Below the pieces are notes generated by a model, which saw only the letters and a program-made list of their open reading frames with translations, ran no database searches and was not told where the DNA came from. From positions 1 through 38,744 of the forward strand of contig CAXNAD020000034.1 in the NCBI GenBank assembly GCA_964200185.2: a DNA stretch of 38,744 nt, in the 5' to 3' direction. Source of the stretch: Choristocarpus tenellus KU-1152 (taxonomy: Eukaryota > Phaeophyceae). The number at the start of each line of letters is the position of its first letter. The first letter of the stretch is position 1. This document shows positions 36,101-38,744 of this stretch, one piece after another. Position numbers and translations under genes: made by a program.

Positions 36101-37684
36101 GAGGACTCTTCAATGATGGTGTCGACATCCTTGCTAACAATGAGGTACCAACATGCCCACACTGTTTCTGCCTTTCCACATTTTGTGTTTAGAATGTTCA
36201 ACAATACTGGGATCTGCTACCATCAGATGCACAGTTTGTTACAGAGAGGAATCTCACCTACAGCTTAGAGCAAGCTCTCTGCCCTACATATAGCAAGGCT
36301 GTGACACTGTTACCTCACATCCCTGATGCCACTTGATAAAACCATGCCAGAAAAACTCAAGATCAGTGATCACACCTTGAAGTTTCAAGGTGAATACGTT
36401 CATGCTCAAACGCCATGGGTAATGCCCAGTAAGGGCTGCTTGATGTGATAGATGAGATGTCCTCCTCAGAAGCTGTTTCAATGATGGATTTGACAACACC
36501 ATACACAGTACAGCGGTACGCATGCACATCTGAGACAGATGGCCACTCCACCTGACAGGGATAAGTAAGTGCAGCCTGTTATTACTGTAGGCAATGCCTT
36601 ATTGTAATCAGTTCATTACAGCAAAGGCGACCAACCTACACATACCATTATTAAACAAAATTACAGAGTCACCATTTTGCAAAATTCTTTCATGAGGGTA
36701 TAATCAGTTCTCATTCCACAAGTCTAACCTAGAATCGGATCAATATTGAAACCGAGCATCTTTCCATAGTAAAATATCACTCACATCACTCTTGTCAACA
36801 TCATCCCAGCTCATTTCATCCACCCCAGTCTCGAGAATAGCCTCCAGGTAAGGATTCACCGGTCCCTGGCTTGTCATCAGCGACAGCAGGTTATGTTTAG
36901 CTCTAAGATTTCAAAACACGCTCAAGAACCCTCATTACTGGAACTTGACAGCATATAGCATGTTTTAAATAGCAGGTATAGCTAACTGGCAGCGCCAACA
37001 AGTACCAACGAAAAAGAAATATAAATACATAGCATATATTATCAATCATATCTCACATACTACATACAGCTGAATATGTGCTTACATCGTGACATATTAC
37101 CCTTCCTCTCATGAACAGACACTCGATCATTAGATAAAATTATTCAGGTATGCTTCGATTAATCAAAATATTCTTCACCTGAAGTAATCCTGCAGCCCGC
37201 AATTTGTTGATGTACAGGGCTGCAGGGTGGCCATAGTAGAAAATGAGCGGATGACGAAGACGATGTTTTGGTGGGCATAAAAAGGACTCTTCACCTTGCA
37301 GACTTGAGAAGAGAACCTCAGTTAGGACCCATGTGTTGTTGAAGTAGTCGAGAAGAGTCTGTAAAGCACCAACATGATGTGCAGCAGTCAATGCTGGCAT
37401 GTAGGAGCTGTTGTGGAGTGGTTTTCATTGCAATTGTTTCGATTCTGTAGAAGATGACTGCAATAGACTTAACCAATGTTCTCAAATGCACAAGTCACCG
37501 CTAATCATACCTGGCGGCTACAGTCTGAAAGCTTCAGCTGCGGCAATGATGATAGTTGCCCATTTGCTTGCATCCCTGGTGTCGCCTCAGGTTTGGGACC
37601 GGTCCACCATGAATCTGGCCGTTTACCAAATAGTGCATCTCCTGCTATCCCCAGCATGTCATCTTCAGTTGGCTTAGCCAAGAT
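30103..37684 (-). CDS. ovoA: Ovothiol synthase (5-histidylcysteine sulfoxide synthase + methyltransferase)
   Basis: OvoA joins Cys to His with O2 at a non-heme iron, and its C-terminal domain methylates the mercaptohistidine. Exons: 37684-37511, 37358-37179, 36865-36785, 36551-36376, 36055-35873, 35659-35461, 34692-34558, 34460-34362, 33977-33829, 33619-33565, 33269-33080, 32872-32674, 32080-31965 (or 31971), 31731-31531, 31063-30867, 30246-30103 (TAG). All phases close; 825 residues. The DinB-like part has WWTGP, YFNNTWVLTEVLF, LRHPLIFYYGHPAALYINKL, VDEMSWDD and the iron motif HERIHLETSSVL (H-x3-H-x-E). The FGE-type part has YGWDNEYG, GWGWKMF, MPWDWPVIVNFHEAKAF, FGNTWEW, GGSFASSGN and FARYHFRPHFYQHAGFRLV. 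The methyltransferase has VLDIGCGSGGAAFEM (SAM motif I), VVAVDSS and WLGGYEDENG, and ends SEATVWRRE. The protein is full length apart from its extreme N terminus. Confidence 0.95.
31342..31363. repeat. Interstitial TTAGGG-type repeat
   Basis: About three TAGGGT units (TAGGGTTAGGGTTAGGGT) lie in the ovoA intron between exons 31731-31531 and 31063-30867. Confidence 0.85.
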
Positions 37685-37827
37685 CTGAGATAAGGTGCGA
37701 TGATATTTTGCGCATGCTTAAACACTGCATATGATTCCTGAGCAATATTTATTCTTGTCCCACAGCTTCACTTCAAGGAGTTAACACTAGTGCCACATTT
37801 GAGATAAGCCGGTATGACGACCAAAAG

Positions 37828-38115
37828 TTAGTCCACTAGCTTCATCTTGTCCTCAGTAACACTCATAAAATACTTCGGTGGAACCGCACTGCGTACGCGT
37901 AGAACCTCATTGTCAGACAATACTTTCTCATATACCACGTCTCTCACTCTTCACCCATATTCGACAGCAATCCGTACAGGTTTTTGGAATAAGTTGTTAA
38001 GGTCCATGAAGTCAGAATTAAACCAGTCCGTAAAAAGTGGCATGAATGTAAAACCATAGATCCCTTCCTTAACAAGGCATTCTTTGTAGAGACTCTCTTC
38101 CAACAATACGCGATA
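37828..38115 (-). pseudogene. Stop-interrupted ORF relic in ovoA intron 1, unidentified
   Basis: A minus-strand frame of 96 codons reads YRVLLEESLYKECL, IYGFTFMPLFTDWFNSDFMD and LFQKPVRIAVEYG. It then hits TGA (37953-37951) and continues without interruption as RVRDVVYEKVLSDNEVLRVR and PPKYFMSVTEDKMKLVD to TAA. Composition on both sides of the TGA looks protein-like and has no splice sites that bridge it. Further upstream (about 38316-38120) another frame gives WNAADLSKRFITRIWPNL and, after one more TGA, a Tyr/Cys-rich stretch, shifted relative to the part above. I recogn no family. It may be an unspliced decayed insertion or retrocopy. The plus strand is also partly open here, which lowers confidence. 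Confidence 0.35.
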
Positions 38116-38580
38116 TCAATAGTTGTGTAGAAATTGTAACCACAATAGTACCAGTCACAGTGAAAGGGGCAAGAAATCACAGTCATCCTATCTGTTCACA
38201 TCCATTTGTAAGACAGCCGTTGGTTACAATGAGGTAGTACCAAGTTTGGCCATATTCGTGTAATGAATCGCTTCGAAAGATCAGCAGCATTCCAGATTGT
38301 CACAAGTTGCCAGCAGCAATACTACCCTCTACTCAACGTTCATTATGAGTTCCTTCACTACCGCCTTAGCTACATGTACAGGTTACCTCCCCAACAGAAT
38401 GGAAGTCACGACTGTTGCGAATAGGAGACCAGGCAGTTTCCAGTGTGTTGAAGGATGCTGCTTGTACCGGCCCCAACAACTGGCCTTTGAGGAGCTGTCG
38501 CCTATATTGAGTTGGGCCATCGATTCTTCCCCCAGAGCAAAGTGTGGACAAAGGAATCCTGGCTGTTAAGCTGAGATTAC

Positions 38581-38676
38581 CTTCAGCATTGTGGCAATGA
38601 AGGGATTGGGGTCGAAAACGAGGGTGAGACAATCTTTTATCTTCGATATATCCTTACTTCCAAAGAAGCCCACCAT
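38581..38676 (-). CDS. Candidate first coding exon of ovoA
   Basis: An ATG at 38676 opens MVGFFGSKDISKIKDC and continues VFDPNPFIATMLK to a GTAATC donor in phase 0, matching the phase-0 acceptor of the first certain ovoA exon (MLK joined to ILAKPTEDDML). An in-frame TGA lies a few codons upstream of the ATG. The N-terminal extension is not a conserved OvoA segment, so the link rests on strand, phase and proximity. It could instead belong to another gene entering from the right edge. Confidence 0.45.
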
Positions 38677-38744
38677 GTCAACGTTTCATTTATCTCCCTG
38701 CCCCTGTATCATACACTGTAGACAGGATGGGGTCAAAGTATCTG
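38677..38744. other. Right-edge remainder
   Basis: The last 68 nt hold an open minus frame entering from the edge (reading RYFDPILSTVYD) that stops at a TAA near 38694. It may be 5' UTR of ovoA or the end of another gene; too short to call. Confidence 0.25.

Overview
The window is nuclear DNA from an intron-dense eukaryote. Coding sequence is split into exons of about 55-390 nt with GT-AG borders (and two GC-AG introns), separated by introns of a few hundred nt up to about 2 kb that carry many short tandem duplications and TTAGGG-like motifs. Nothing looks bacterial or organellar. An OvoA gene together with ancient trafficking genes fits a unicellular eukaryote such as an alga or other protist, but the lineage cannot be fixed from this sequence. 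The genes were assembled by reading each exon in frame and testing whether splice phases close.

Layout, left to right: (1) a plus-strand BTB/POZ protein gene (about 1378-4315, 5' part incomplete, perhaps reaching the left edge); (2) 4316-6787, a convergent interval with no recognised gene; (3) a long minus-strand gene (24739 down to 6788) whose 25 proposed exons all close in phase and encode about 1305 residues; (4) a divergent plus-strand GNAT acetyltransferase gene (25112 to about 27237); (5) a plus-strand gene ending in a PUB-like domain (27851-29821, incomplete model); (6) a minus-strand OvoA gene (37684 down to 30103, with a candidate first exon at 38676-38581), the ovothiol-forming 5-histidylcysteine sulfoxide synthase with its C-terminal methyltransferase. 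The first OvoA intron holds a stop-interrupted ORF relic of unknown identity.

The main discovery is gene 3. Its first 1138 or so residues are VPS39/VAM6, the HOPS tethering subunit (citron-homology propeller plus clathrin-heavy-chain-type repeats). Instead of the usual C-terminal zinc finger, the reading frame runs, inside a single exon (9516-9344), into the appendage (ear) of gamma-COP, the COPI coat subunit, and continues through three more gamma-COP-ear exons. The gamma-COP trunk is absent. This predicts a HOPS-COPI hybrid protein that I do not know to be described.

The genes do not form one pathway. The window combines endomembrane traffic (VPS39/gamma-COP), ubiquitin or scaffold type adaptors (BTB, PUB), an acetyltransferase and a thiol-antioxidant enzyme.
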